A DNA stretch of 64,000 nt from Pseudorhodoplanes sp. (GTDB taxonomy: Bacteria > Pseudomonadota > Alphaproteobacteria > Rhizobiales > Xanthobacteraceae): the NCBI GenBank assembly GCA_032027085.1, contig JAVSMS010000001.1, positions 1,504,332-1,568,331 of the forward strand. Direction: 5' to 3'. Below are positions 1 through 7,569 of this stretch, in pieces; within the stretch, counting starts at the first letter, position 1, and each line of letters starts with the position of its first letter. The position numbers and the translations under genes are program-made. The notes beneath the pieces are model-generated. The model had not been told where the DNA came from. It worked only from the letters and a program-made list of their open reading frames with translations, and did no database searches.

Positions 1-614
1 TCGCGGATTTCGAGACGATCCGCAATTTCCGGGAGCTGCAGCTCTTCATCTCCGCGACGCATGTGCAGACCGGGCAATTGCGCCTGTTCCGGCGCGAGGA
101 GATGACCACCGACGTGGTGATGGCCTCGGCCGCTTTGCCGCTGATGTTCCGCGCGGTGGAGGTCGACGGCGAACCCTATTGGGACGGCGGCTTCACCGGC
201 AATCCGCCGATCCTGCCCTTTCTCAAGGCCAACGATACCGATGACGTCATTCTGGTGCAGATCTCACCGCTGCGGCGCGACAAGGTGCCGACCATGGCGC
301 GCGACATCGTGCATCGCGTCAACGAGATCACGTTCAACTCGGCGCTCGACACCGAATTGCGCGCGCTCGACCATATCAACCGCATCGCAGCGGATGGCGG
401 GAATGGCCGCACGCGCCGCATGAACGTGCATCGCATCGTGCTGGAAAATGTCGGCAGCAAGCTGACCATGGGCAGCCGGCTGAAGACCGACAAGAATTTC
501 CTCACCCTGCTGCATCGCGCCGGCCGGCGCGCGGCGCGGCGCTTCCTCGATCAGCATTTCGAGGATATCGGCAGACGCGGCACCATTGATCTCGTGGAAG
601 AGAGCGCGGCTTAA
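1..614 (+). CDS. Patatin-like phospholipase, C-terminal part (5' end outside window)
   Basis: The reading frame is open from the window edge (first full codon at base 3) to the TAA at 612-614, so the N-terminus with the GxSxG nucleophile lies upstream. The visible part has the patatin block running from [11 protein letters not shown] through [16 protein letters not shown] to the DGG motif; the Asp codon at 183-185 would be the second member of the Ser-Asp dyad. Such proteins hydrolyse acyl esters of phospholipids or of storage granules. A PHB depolymerase lies elsewhere in the window, but at about 57 kb, so no link is implied. Family assignment is firm, substrate unknown. Confidence 0.85.
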   Translation, partial: ADFETIRNFRELQLFISATHVQTGQLRLFRREEMTTDVVMASAALPLMFRAVEVDGEPYWDGGFTGNPPILPFLKANDTDDVILVQISPLRRDKVPTMARDIVHRVNEITFNSALDTELRALDHINRIAADGGNGRTRRMNVHRIVLENVGSKLTMGSRLKTDKNFLTLLHRAGRRAARRFLDQHFEDIGRRGTIDLVEESAA

Positions 615-748
615 AACGTACCGTCACCTGGAGGTTCGGCCCACGGGTCCGCGCAAAGCGCGGCCGGATGACAAACTCCGCCGCGCCTCGAAGGATGACG
701 GATAAGCGGCGGTTTAGTGTGCAGGCACTTCATGCTAATCTCCGCCGC

Positions 749-1306
749 ATGATCGAAAACCCGCTTCTCACCGTCGCCGTCCCGCCCGCGCGTCTCGACA
801 TCATCGTCGGCGACATCACGACGCTCGACATCGACGTGATTGTGAACGCGGCGAACCGCACGCTGCTCGGCGGCGGCGGAGTGGACGGCGCCATTCATCG
901 CGCCGCCGGGCCGGAACTGAAGGCGGAATGCGAAACGCTCGGCGGCTGCGCCACCGGCGAAGCGCGCATCACCAAGGGCTATCGCCTGAAGGCGCGGCAC
1001 GTGATACACGCGGTCGGCCCGGTCTGGGGCGGCGGCCAGCATGACGAGGACCGCCTGCTCGCGTCCTGCTATGCGACCTCGCTTGCGCTCGCCGCGCAGC
1101 ATGGCCTCACTTCGATCGCCTTTCCCGCGATTTCGACCGGCGCCTATGGCTTCCCGGCGCAGCGCGCCGCCGACATCGCGGTGGGCACCGTGGTGTCGGA
1201 AATATCGGCGGCGCCGCGCGGCCTCACGCGTGTGATCTTCTGCTGCTTCAACGCGGCGTCGGCGCAGTGCCACATCGAGGCGCTGGCGGAGCTCGGCCTC
1301 AGCTAG
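749..1306 (+). CDS. Macro-domain protein, YmdB-type O-acetyl-ADP-ribose deacetylase
   Basis: A 185-residue single macro domain. The N-terminal block [20 protein letters not shown] and the following [14 protein letters not shown] form the ADP-ribose pocket, and [12 protein letters not shown] is the second phosphate-binding loop; all match E. coli YmdB closely. The family hydrolyses O-acetyl-ADP-ribose and can remove ADP-ribose from acidic side chains. I start at ATG 749 because the fold begins a few residues later; the frame opens earlier (668) but that stretch overlaps an intergenic repeat and carries no homology. It precedes an S41 peptidase gene on the same strand; no functional link is evident. 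Confidence 0.9.
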   Translation: MIENPLLTVAVPPARLDIIVGDITTLDIDVIVNAANRTLLGGGGVDGAIHRAAGPELKAECETLGGCATGEARITKGYRLKARHVIHAVGPVWGGGQHDEDRLLASCYATSLALAAQHGLTSIAFPAISTGAYGFPAQRAADIAVGTVVSEISAAPRGLTRVIFCCFNAASAQCHIEALAELGLS

Positions 1307-1376
1307 ACCGCCCTCATTTGCGACCCAATCGGTCCGCAGGGTGTTGCGGGGCGACCCGCGCAAGGGACCAATCCGC

Positions 1377-2615
1377 ATGGACAGGCTGCTGTCACGCGTT
1401 GCACTGGCGCGCACCTGGACGCTGATTCTGGCGGCGCTCCTCGCGATCGCATTGCACGGCGAGGCCATCGCGCGTGAACGCGCGCTGGCGCTTGTCGACG
1501 AAGTGCAGGAGCTCGTGCAAAAGAACTTCTACAATCCGGAAGGCCTCGCCGGCTTCAAGGCCGAGATGGAGCGCGGCCGCAAGGAGGTGCAGTCCGGCGC
1601 CGATCCGGACGAGATCATCACGCGGTCGCTCAACGCGCTCGACGCTTCCCATACCGGCCGCTTCACGCCGGACCAGATCGAATATTTCGAGCTGATGGAT
1701 ATCTTCCGGCCGGGCGGCAAGCGGCGTGCCGCGCTGTTCCCGCCGGAGGGAACGGTGACCTATGCCGGAATTGGCATCGCACCGCGCATGTTTGAGGGCC
1801 GGCCTTTCATCGCCCATGTCTATCATGGCTCGCCGGCCGAGCGCGCAGGATTGCATGCCGGCGATGAAATCCTGGCCGTGGACGGCAAGCCCTACGAGCC
1901 GATCGGCTCGTTTGCCGGCAAGGCGGGACGCAACGCGGCCGTGCAAGTGCGGCGAGAGCCGGACAAGCCGGCGATCACGCTCGACGTTCCTGTCATCACG
2001 ATCGAGCCGAACGACATGTTCCGCAACGCCATCCGCAGCAGCGCGCGCGTGTTCGAAAGAGGCGGCCATCGCATCGGCTATGTGCGGCTGTGGAGCTACG
2101 CGGCGCGCGGCGTGGAACAATTGCTCACCGAGCTCGTATCCAGCGAGCCGCTGAAAGACGCCGACGGCCTCGTTCTCGATCTGCGCAGCCGCTGGGGCGG
2201 AGCGCCGCCCGATGCCGCAGAAATGTTCATCGGACGCAGTCGCGACATGACGTTCATCAACCGCAGCGGCAAGGAGACCGCCGTCAATGCCCGCTGGCGC
2301 AAGCCGCTGGTCGCGATCATCGACCATGGCACGCGCAGCGGCATGGAAATCCTCGCTTACTCGCTCAAGCACGCAGGGGTTCCGCTGATCGGCACCGCGA
2401 CGGCCGGCGCGGTGCTCGCCGGCCGCGGATTCCTGCTCAACGACAATTCCCTGCTGGAGGTGGCCGTCGCGGATGTGAAGGTGGACGGGCGGCAGTTGGA
2501 GGGTGCCCGCGTGCCTCCAGATATCGGAGTCAGCTACGACATCCGCTATGCCAACGGCGCCGATCCGCAATTCGAACGCGCGGTGACGGAGCTTGTCGAC
2601 AAGCTCGCGCAATAA
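1377..2615 (+). CDS. S41 family peptidase with PDZ domain, exported
   Basis: 412 residues from ATG 1377. Residues 1-33 form a signal peptide (Arg-rich start, hydrophobic core, ALHGEA-IA cleavage region). A helical segment follows, then a PDZ domain at about 128-205 (YAGIGIAPR, GSPAERAGLHAGDEILAVDG) and the S41 fold at about 230-395. The nucleophile position is Ser321 with Glu324 (RSGMEIL), matching the SxxE of C-terminal processing peptidases. The lysine of the CtpA-type Ser-Lys dyad is not visible: the equivalent strand reads GTATAGAV (339-346), closer to the tricorn/IRBP-like branch. Probably a periplasmic protease. An upstream in-frame codon (1341) would extend it by 12 residues without a better ribosome site. 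It converges on the next gene, six bases away. Confidence 0.82.
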   Translation: MDRLLSRVALARTWTLILAALLAIALHGEAIARERALALVDEVQELVQKNFYNPEGLAGFKAEMERGRKEVQSGADPDEIITRSLNALDASHTGRFTPDQIEYFELMDIFRPGGKRRAALFPPEGTVTYAGIGIAPRMFEGRPFIAHVYHGSPAERAGLHAGDEILAVDGKPYEPIGSFAGKAGRNAAVQVRREPDKPAITLDVPVITIEPNDMFRNAIRSSARVFERGGHRIGYVRLWSYAARGVEQLLTELVSSEPLKDADGLVLDLRSRWGGAPPDAAEMFIGRSRDMTFINRSGKETAVNARWRKPLVAIIDHGTRSGMEILAYSLKHAGVPLIGTATAGAVLAGRGFLLNDNSLLEVAVADVKVDGRQLEGARVPPDIGVSYDIRYANGADPQFERAVTELVDKLAQ

Positions 2616-2621
2616 GGCTGG

Positions 2622-2999
2622 TCACTTCTCCATGGCCGCAAATTCCTCGCGCGCGATGCGAAAGGAATCCACCGCGCAGGGCACGCCGGCATAGATCGCG
2701 ACTTGCAGGAAGATCTCGGTGATCTCCTGCTTGCTGACGCCGTTGGTCAGTGCGCCGCGGATATGCGCGCGCAGTTCATGCGGACGGTTGAGGATGGAGA
2801 TCATTGCGAGGTTGAGCATGGATCGCGTCTTGCGCGGCAGGCCCTCGCGGCCCCAGACCGCGCCCCAGCAATATTCGGTGACGAGATCCTGCATCGGCCG
2901 GTTGAAATCGTCGGCGGTGTTCAGCGCCTTGTCGACATAGGCGTCGCCCAGCACCGCGCGGCGGATTTCGAGGCCGCGGTCATACATTTTCTTGTCCAT
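2622..2999 (-). CDS. Carboxymuconolactone decarboxylase family protein, PcaC-like
   Basis: 125 residues, the size of stand-alone PcaC. It shows the PcaC signature in order: a GLEIRRAVLG start, DFNRP, WGAVWGREGLPRKTRS, ELRAHIRGALTNGV (with the conserved His) and YAGVP. PcaC decarboxylates 4-carboxymuconolactone to the enol-lactone in the protocatechuate branch of the beta-ketoadipate pathway, which fits the pcaIJFHG genes 13 kb away. I chose ATG 2999 because AAAGGAG lies six bases upstream; the ATG at 3005 sits on that site. The gene follows a class III CoA-transferase by 28 bases, so it could instead serve a CoA-linked side pathway. True PcaC or a close relative cannot be settled here. Confidence 0.82.
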   Translation of the reverse strand: MDKKMYDRGLEIRRAVLGDAYVDKALNTADDFNRPMQDLVTEYCWGAVWGREGLPRKTRSMLNLAMISILNRPHELRAHIRGALTNGVSKQEITEIFLQVAIYAGVPCAVDSFRIAREEFAAMEK

Positions 3000-3027
3000 G
3001 AGCATCTCCTTTGAAGCTGGCTTCCCG

Positions 3028-4158
3028 TCAGAATTCTGACGGCAGAAACTCCGCCCGCACTTTCTGCGTATGCTCGCCCAGCGCCGGCACCGGGCCGTAG
3101 CGGCGCTGATCGCCCGCAAAGACCGGCGCGGCGGCGGGCAGGCTGACGGGCCCGCTGGGCGAACCGAAGGTGACGCGGCGCAGATGCGGATGCCGCGACA
3201 GCAATTCGCAATCGTTCACGCGCGCGAAGGCGATGTCGGCCGCCTCGAGCTTTTTCATCAGGGGTTCGACGTCAACCTGCGCGAAGGCGGCGCCAACAGC
3301 GCCGTCAGTGTCGGCGCGGTGCTTCACCCGCTGCGGGTTGGTGGCGAATTTTGGGTCCGTGCCGAGCGCGGCATCGCCCAGCACCTTCTCCGCCAAGACT
3401 CGCCATTCGCGGTCGTTCTGGATGGAGATGAGAATGTCGGCGCCGTCTTTCGACTTGAATACGCCGTAAGGCGCGATGGCCGCATGCGCGAGGCCGATGC
3501 GCCTGAAGGGATGGCCGCCCTCATGCGAGAGCAGCGGCACTGTCATCCATTCCGCCATGGCGTCGAACAGCGAGACGGAAATCTCCGCGCCCTCGCCGGT
3601 TCGGCCGCGTGCGATGATCGCTTCAAGAATCGCCTGATAGGCATTCATGCCGGCGCCGATATCGGCCACGGAAAAGCCGACGCGCGCCGGCGCCTCCGGC
3701 CCGCCGGTGACGGAGGCAAGCCCCGACTCCGCCTGAATGAGAAGATCGTAAGCCTTGCGCGCGGCATAGGGCCCGCCTTCGCCATAGCCGGAAATCGAAC
3801 AGCAGATCAGGCGCGGGTATTTCTTGCGCAGCTCGGCGATCGGAAAGCCAAGCCTGGCGATGGCGCCGGGTTTCAAGTTTTGCACGAACACGTCGGCCTT
3901 CGCCAGCAGCGCCGCGAGCAACGCCTTGTCTTCTGCTTTCGCGAGATCGACCACGACCGATTCCTTGCCGCGGTTGAGCCAGACGAAATTGGCGCTCTCA
4001 CCATGCACATAGGCATCGTACTGGCGGGCGAAGTCGCCTTCCGGCCGTTCCAGCTTGATGACGCGCGCGCCGGCATCCGCGAGGCGGCAGGTGCATTGCG
4101 GCGCGGCAACGGCCTGTTCGAGGGAGACGACGAGGAGGCCGGAAAGGGGGAGAGGCAT
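3028..4158 (-). CDS. CaiB/BaiF family (class III) CoA-transferase
   Basis: 376 residues. Family features: the N-terminal Rossmann block (GLLVVSLEQAVAAP, GARVIKLERPEGDFAR), NFVWLNRGKESVVVDL, FVQNLKPGAIARLG, and CCSISGYGEGGP followed by Tyr137-Asp138, where Asp138 matches the aspartate that carries the CoA in formyl-CoA transferase. Such enzymes move CoA between two carboxylic acids in the cytoplasm; the acyl substrate is not readable. I start at ATG 4158 because an earlier ATG (4188) runs into a palindromic repeat. It is 28 bases upstream of the PcaC-like gene and probably co-transcribed with it. Confidence 0.85.
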   Translation of the reverse strand: MPLPLSGLLVVSLEQAVAAPQCTCRLADAGARVIKLERPEGDFARQYDAYVHGESANFVWLNRGKESVVVDLAKAEDKALLAALLAKADVFVQNLKPGAIARLGFPIAELRKKYPRLICCSISGYGEGGPYAARKAYDLLIQAESGLASVTGGPEAPARVGFSVADIGAGMNAYQAILEAIIARGRTGEGAEISVSLFDAMAEWMTVPLLSHEGGHPFRRIGLAHAAIAPYGVFKSKDGADILISIQNDREWRVLAEKVLGDAALGTDPKFATNPQRVKHRADTDGAVGAAFAQVDVEPLMKKLEAADIAFARVNDCELLSRHPHLRRVTFGSPSGPVSLPAAAPVFAGDQRRYGPVPALGEHTQKVRAEFLPSEF

Positions 4159-4190
4159 TTGGACTTCACATGAAAGGGTTTCGTTCATCT

Positions 4191-4211
4191 TCGCCGGGCT
4201 TGTCCCGGCGA
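4191..4211. repeat. REP-like palindrome, copy 1
   Basis: A perfect 8-bp stem (TCGCCGGG / CCCGGCGA) around the loop CTTGT. It belongs to the same family as the palindrome at 4508-4538, whose loop reads ACAAG, so the two copies lie in opposite orientation on either side of a decayed GIY-YIG gene. Confidence 0.75.
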
Positions 4212-4217
4212 TCCCGC

Positions 4218-4491
4218 TTAGGGGTGTGCCAGCTCAGTATAAAGACCGCGCGATTCGGGGTTTGCTCTTGCAATGAGCCTGGTTTTCCAGGCACGCGGCC
4301 AGTGTTGATGTTCTTCTCGCGCCTTCACGGACTTCATAGAATACCAGCCGGTCAATTCGATACCGCTTGGTTGGCCTTCAACGAACCCGCTCTTGTGCTC
4401 GTAGACACGTCTCGCCAGATCGTTCGTAACAAAGACGTACAAGGCACCGCCGGGCCGAGACGCGAGAATATAGACGCAGAATGTGACACAT
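4218..4491 (-). pseudogene. GIY-YIG nuclease (YhbQ-like), frameshifted remnant
   Basis: On the minus strand the frame ending at 4218 encodes VYILASRPGGALYVFVTNDL, then RRVYEHKSGFVEG, and later HWPRAWKTRLI and the terminal ESRGLYTEL, which are the start and end blocks of small GIY-YIG proteins. The middle block (KRYRIDRLVFYE, about 4330-4371) is present only in another frame, so at least two compensating indels have occurred. The GIY glycine is replaced (YVFVTN instead of YIGVTN), and the likely start ATG (4489-4491) is out of frame. I read this as a dead gene, sitting between two palindromic repeats. Confidence 0.8.
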
Positions 4492-4507
4492 GATGATTGT
4501 CCCTTAT

Positions 4508-4538
4508 CGTCATGGCCGGGACAAGCCCGGCCATGACG
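4508..4538. repeat. REP-like palindrome, copy 2
   Basis: A perfect 13-bp stem (CGTCATGGCCGGG / CCCGGCCATGACG) with loop ACAAG. Related by core and loop to the element at 4191-4211. It lies just 3' of the acyl-CoA dehydrogenase gene (stop at 4561, minus strand) and could act in its transcript as a stabilising or terminating hairpin. Confidence 0.8.
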
Positions 4539-4560
4539 ACGGAAAGACGTACGCGTTACG

Positions 4561-5760
4561 TTAATACGACCTCGGGAGGCCGAGCACGTGTTCGGCGATG
4601 TACGACAGGATGAGATTGGTGGAGATCGGCGCCACCTGATAGAGCCGCGTCTCGCGGAACTTGCGCTCCACGTCGTATTCCTCTGCAAAGCCGAAGCCGC
4701 CGAAGGTCTGCACGCACATGTCGGCGGCGGCCCAGGAGGCGTCGGCGGCGAGGAGCTTGGCCATGTTCGCCTCCGCGCCGATATCGGCGCCGGCCTCATA
4801 TTTGCGCGCGGCCTCCTGTACCATCAGTTCGGCGGCGCGCATCTGCGCATAGGCGCGCGCGATCGGAAACTGTACGCCCTGGTTCTGTCCGATGGCACGG
4901 CCGAAGACCGTCCGCTCCTTGGCATAGCCGCTCGTCCGCCCGATGAACCACTTCGCGTCGCCGATACATTCGGCCGCGATCAGAATGCGCTCGGCATTCA
5001 TGCCGGAAAGAATGTAACGGAAACCCCTGCCCTCCTCGCCGACCAGACTGTCGGCGGGAATGCGCATGTTGTCGAAGAAGACTTCCGTGGTGGCATGATT
5101 CATCATGGTGCGAATCGGTCGGATGGTCAGGCCCTTGCCGACAACCTCGCGCATGTCGATGAGAAAAACAGAAAGGCCGTCCGTGCGCTTCTTCACCCGT
5201 TCGCGCGGCGTGGTGCGGGCGAGCAAGAGCATCAGATCGGAATGCTCGGCGCGCGAGGTCCAGATCTTCTGGCCGTTGACGACATAATGATCGCCGTCGC
5301 GAACCGCCGTTGTGCGCAGGCTCAGCGTGTCGGTGCCGGAGGTCGGTTCGGTGACGCCGAAGGCCTGCAGCCGCAATTCGCCCGAGGCGATCTTCGGCAG
5401 ATAGCTGGACTTCTGCGCATCGCTGCCATGCCGCAGCACCGTGCCCATGGTGTACATCTGCGCGTGACAGGCGGCGCCGTTGCAGCCGGAGGCGTGAATC
5501 TCTTCCATGATTGCCGCCGCCGCCCGCATGGTCAGGCCGCTGCCGCCATAATCTTCAGGGATCAGCGCCGCGAGAAATCCGGCTTTCGTCAGCGCCTCGA
5601 CAAAGGCTTTCGGATAGGCGCGCTCGCGATCGAGATCGCGCCAATAGTCGCCCGGAAAGCCGGCGCAGAGCGCCCGCACCGATTCACGAATCTGGGCGAT
5701 TTCACCGCCCTGCCCTGCATCGATCGACTCGTTCACTTCACCCCACTTCCGCGCGGCCAT
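4561..5760 (-). CDS. Acyl-CoA dehydrogenase family flavoprotein
   Basis: 399 residues with the full ACAD order: the N-terminal helical domain (AALIPEDYGGSGLT), the FAD/substrate strands (FGVTEPTSGTDTLSLRTTA, GQKIWTSRAEHSD), and the C-terminal helices (ILSGMNAERILIAAECIGDA, FGRAIGQNQGVQFPIA, QTFGGFGFAEEYDVERKFRE). It would oxidise an acyl-CoA to the enoyl-CoA and pass electrons to ETF. The usual YEGTSEIQ segment with the catalytic Glu reads LYQVAPISTNLI, so the base must come from elsewhere or the reaction differs. Twelve bases upstream is the remnant of a MaoC hydratase, suggesting an eroded degradation operon. Substrate unknown. Confidence 0.88.
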   Translation of the reverse strand: MAARKWGEVNESIDAGQGGEIAQIRESVRALCAGFPGDYWRDLDRERAYPKAFVEALTKAGFLAALIPEDYGGSGLTMRAAAAIMEEIHASGCNGAACHAQMYTMGTVLRHGSDAQKSSYLPKIASGELRLQAFGVTEPTSGTDTLSLRTTAVRDGDHYVVNGQKIWTSRAEHSDLMLLLARTTPRERVKKRTDGLSVFLIDMREVVGKGLTIRPIRTMMNHATTEVFFDNMRIPADSLVGEEGRGFRYILSGMNAERILIAAECIGDAKWFIGRTSGYAKERTVFGRAIGQNQGVQFPIARAYAQMRAAELMVQEAARKYEAGADIGAEANMAKLLAADASWAAADMCVQTFGGFGFAEEYDVERKFRETRLYQVAPISTNLILSYIAEHVLGLPRSY

Positions 5761-5772
5761 TGTCGATCGCGA

Positions 5773-6024
5773 TCATATCGCGCCCAACGACACGCGCCCG
5801 TAACTCACAATCCCGCCGTCCCGCCGTATCTCCGTGCGGATGGTCTCGCCGGGATAGACCGGTGCCGAGGACCGCTCCGCCATCGCGGCGATGCGCTCCG
5901 GCTCATAGTCGCATATCGTTTTCAGCAGCGCATGTTCCGCGATCCCGAAGCTGGCAAGCCCATGCAGAACCGGCCGGTCAAAGCCGGCGGCGCGTGCGGC
6001 ACCCGGGATAGCGCAGAGATAGCC
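5773..6024 (-). pseudogene. MaoC-like enoyl-CoA hydratase, 5'-truncated remnant
   Basis: Only the last third of a MaoC/hot-dog hydratase is left: ARAAGFDRPVLHGLASFGIAEHALL, then a degraded C-terminus ending GIVSYGRVSLGAI. The active-site segment that normally reads NPLHADP appears as YLCAIP, so the catalytic Asp/His pair is gone, and the bases upstream encode nothing recognisable. The stop codon lies 12 bases before the acyl-CoA dehydrogenase start, a typical operon spacing, which suggests the hydratase was once its partner. Confidence 0.72.
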
Positions 6025-6072
6025 ATGAACTGGGACCATGAGCCGGCGCTGTGCCCGCCAGCATAAAGCAAC

Positions 6073-6097
6073 GGCCGGCGCCATGGCAGCGCCGGCC
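6073..6097 (-). terminator. Stem-loop after LivK-type receptor 1
   Basis: A perfect 9-bp stem (GGCCGGCGC / GCGCCGGCC) with a 7-base loop, beginning 27 bases beyond the receptor stop codon at 6124 on the minus strand. There is no clear U tract, so it may act as a 3' stabiliser as well as a terminator. Confidence 0.6.
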
Positions 6098-6123
6098 GCA
6101 CAATCAGATCCGCAGACGACGGA

Positions 6124-7398
6124 TTATTTCGCAGTCGCCTTCTCGTAGGGATAGATCACCTCGCCGCTCTTGTATTGCGGCGGATAGATGATCGGCAGCG
6201 TATCGAGCTTGCGGAATTCCTCGATGCTGTTGCTCTTGACGTTCTGGAACTGCGCAGCCATCACGCGCTCGACCGCCCATTCGCCGCCCTTGCCGAACTT
6301 CACGTCGCCGACGGTGGTCTTGAACGGGTTTTTGCGGATGTAGTCGGCGAGCTTGGCGTCATCGAGCGACTTGGTGGCATTCACCGCATCGCCGAGCACC
6401 TGCAGATAGGCATAGGCCCAGACCGGCATATAGTAGCCGAGCGGATCGACGCCTTCCGCCTTGGCGCGCGCCTGATACTTCTTCAGGAGTTCGAGCGAGC
6501 CGGGGAATTCCATGGTCTTGTGCGGCAGCCAGGTCTCGAAATTGACCAGGCCGTTCAGGAGCGGTCCAAGCTGCGTCTTGAACACGGTCGCCTGCAGGCC
6601 GACCATCGCGCCGCCCCACATTTTCGGCTTGAAGCCGACTTCATGCATCGCCTTGACCATGCCGACCGAGTCGAGCGGGTAGGAGCAGACGACGAACAGA
6701 TCCGGATTGGCCGCCTGGACGGCGCGCACAATCGGCGTGAAGTCGGTCGTCGCCGGCGGATAGCTTCTATTGTAGACGATCTTGAAGCCCGCCGCCTTGG
6801 CGTTTTCAGCCGCGCCTTCGCAGGCATTGCGGCCGAACTCGGCGTCCGCCATCGCGATGGCGATGGTCTGCGGCTTCGGATTCTGCGCCTCGGCGACCTT
6901 GAAGAAGCCGCGGGTGAAGGCCGGCTTCGGAGTCGGGCCGTTCGGGATCATGGAGAAGTAGCGATCGTACCTGAACTCGTCGTTGATGCCGGTGCCGAAA
7001 AGGCTGATGAACAGCTTTTTCTTCGAAATCGCGACCGGCATTGCCGCGGCGATCTGTGTCGACGCATAACCGCTCACGATAAGATCAACTTTGTCGACGT
7101 CGAGCAGCTTGCTGTAGATGGCGGGAACAGCCGCCGGGCTGCTCTGGTCGTCGTAATAGACAAGCTTCACGGGACGCCCGAGCAGTCCGCCTTTGGCGTT
7201 GGTGTCCTCTTCCCAGATCTTCATCGCCAGCAGCGACGATTTGCCGTTGGCGGCCAGCGGGCCGGTCAGCGACATACCGAAGCCGATCTTGATCGGCTCG
7301 CCCGACGGCGTCTGCGCCGGTGCGGTGCCGCACGCCAGCGCGAGCGCCGCGGCCGAGACCGCGAGGCTGCCGCCCCAGCGTTTCAGTTGCTCAAACAT
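6124..7398 (-). CDS. LivK-type periplasmic substrate-binding protein 1
   Basis: 424 residues. Signal peptide at 1-31 ending TAPAQ; then the branched-chain amino acid receptor fold (PBP type I), opening GEPIKIGFGMSLTGPLAANG and including KLVYYDDQSSP and GAMVGLQATVF. I start at ATG 7398 because GGGAGG lies eight bases upstream; the frame opens at 7482 without homology. No LivHMGF permease or ATPase genes are near, so the receptor is an orphan. In Rhodopseudomonas, LivK-type receptors such as CouP bind phenylpropanoids, and the surrounding aromatic genes suggest a similar ligand here; this is inference. A paralogue lies at 9847-11124, and roughly six of ten residues match. Confidence 0.9.
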   Translation of the reverse strand: MFEQLKRWGGSLAVSAAALALACGTAPAQTPSGEPIKIGFGMSLTGPLAANGKSSLLAMKIWEEDTNAKGGLLGRPVKLVYYDDQSSPAAVPAIYSKLLDVDKVDLIVSGYASTQIAAAMPVAISKKKLFISLFGTGINDEFRYDRYFSMIPNGPTPKPAFTRGFFKVAEAQNPKPQTIAIAMADAEFGRNACEGAAENAKAAGFKIVYNRSYPPATTDFTPIVRAVQAANPDLFVVCSYPLDSVGMVKAMHEVGFKPKMWGGAMVGLQATVFKTQLGPLLNGLVNFETWLPHKTMEFPGSLELLKKYQARAKAEGVDPLGYYMPVWAYAYLQVLGDAVNATKSLDDAKLADYIRKNPFKTTVGDVKFGKGGEWAVERVMAAQFQNVKSNSIEEFRKLDTLPIIYPPQYKSGEVIYPYEKATAK

Positions 7399-7419
7399 CC
7401 GTAGTCCTCCCTTGCGTAG

Positions 7420-7439
7420 CGGCAGGCATGCGCCTGCCG
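7420..7439 (-). repeat. Intercistronic palindrome between MetE-like 1 and receptor 1
   Basis: CGGCAGGC and GCCTGCCG form a perfect 8-bp stem with an ATGC loop, in the leader of receptor 1 about 10 bases ahead of its ribosome-binding site. The 171-base spacer (7399-7569) holds nothing else recognisable. Confidence 0.55.
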
Positions 7440-7569
7440 TAGACGACATCTCTCTATTATACTGCGCTTCGCCAATCCACAAAGCTGTAGGCCTGGGCGA
7501 CCTTGTCGCAGGATTTCAAAGAATGAAATTTTAACCGAAAACCTGGGCGCTTTCCGCGCCAAAGGGGCT

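Noticed and set aside
1392-2612. 406-codon open frame antisense to the S41 peptidase gene
   Set aside because: Long mirror frames are expected in GC-rich genes; the translation has no recognisable domain, while the sense frame has signal peptide, PDZ and S41 motifs.
4588-6066. 492-codon open frame antisense to the acyl-CoA dehydrogenase
   Set aside because: No domain, spans a pseudogene on the other strand, and lacks a ribosome site; a GC shadow.
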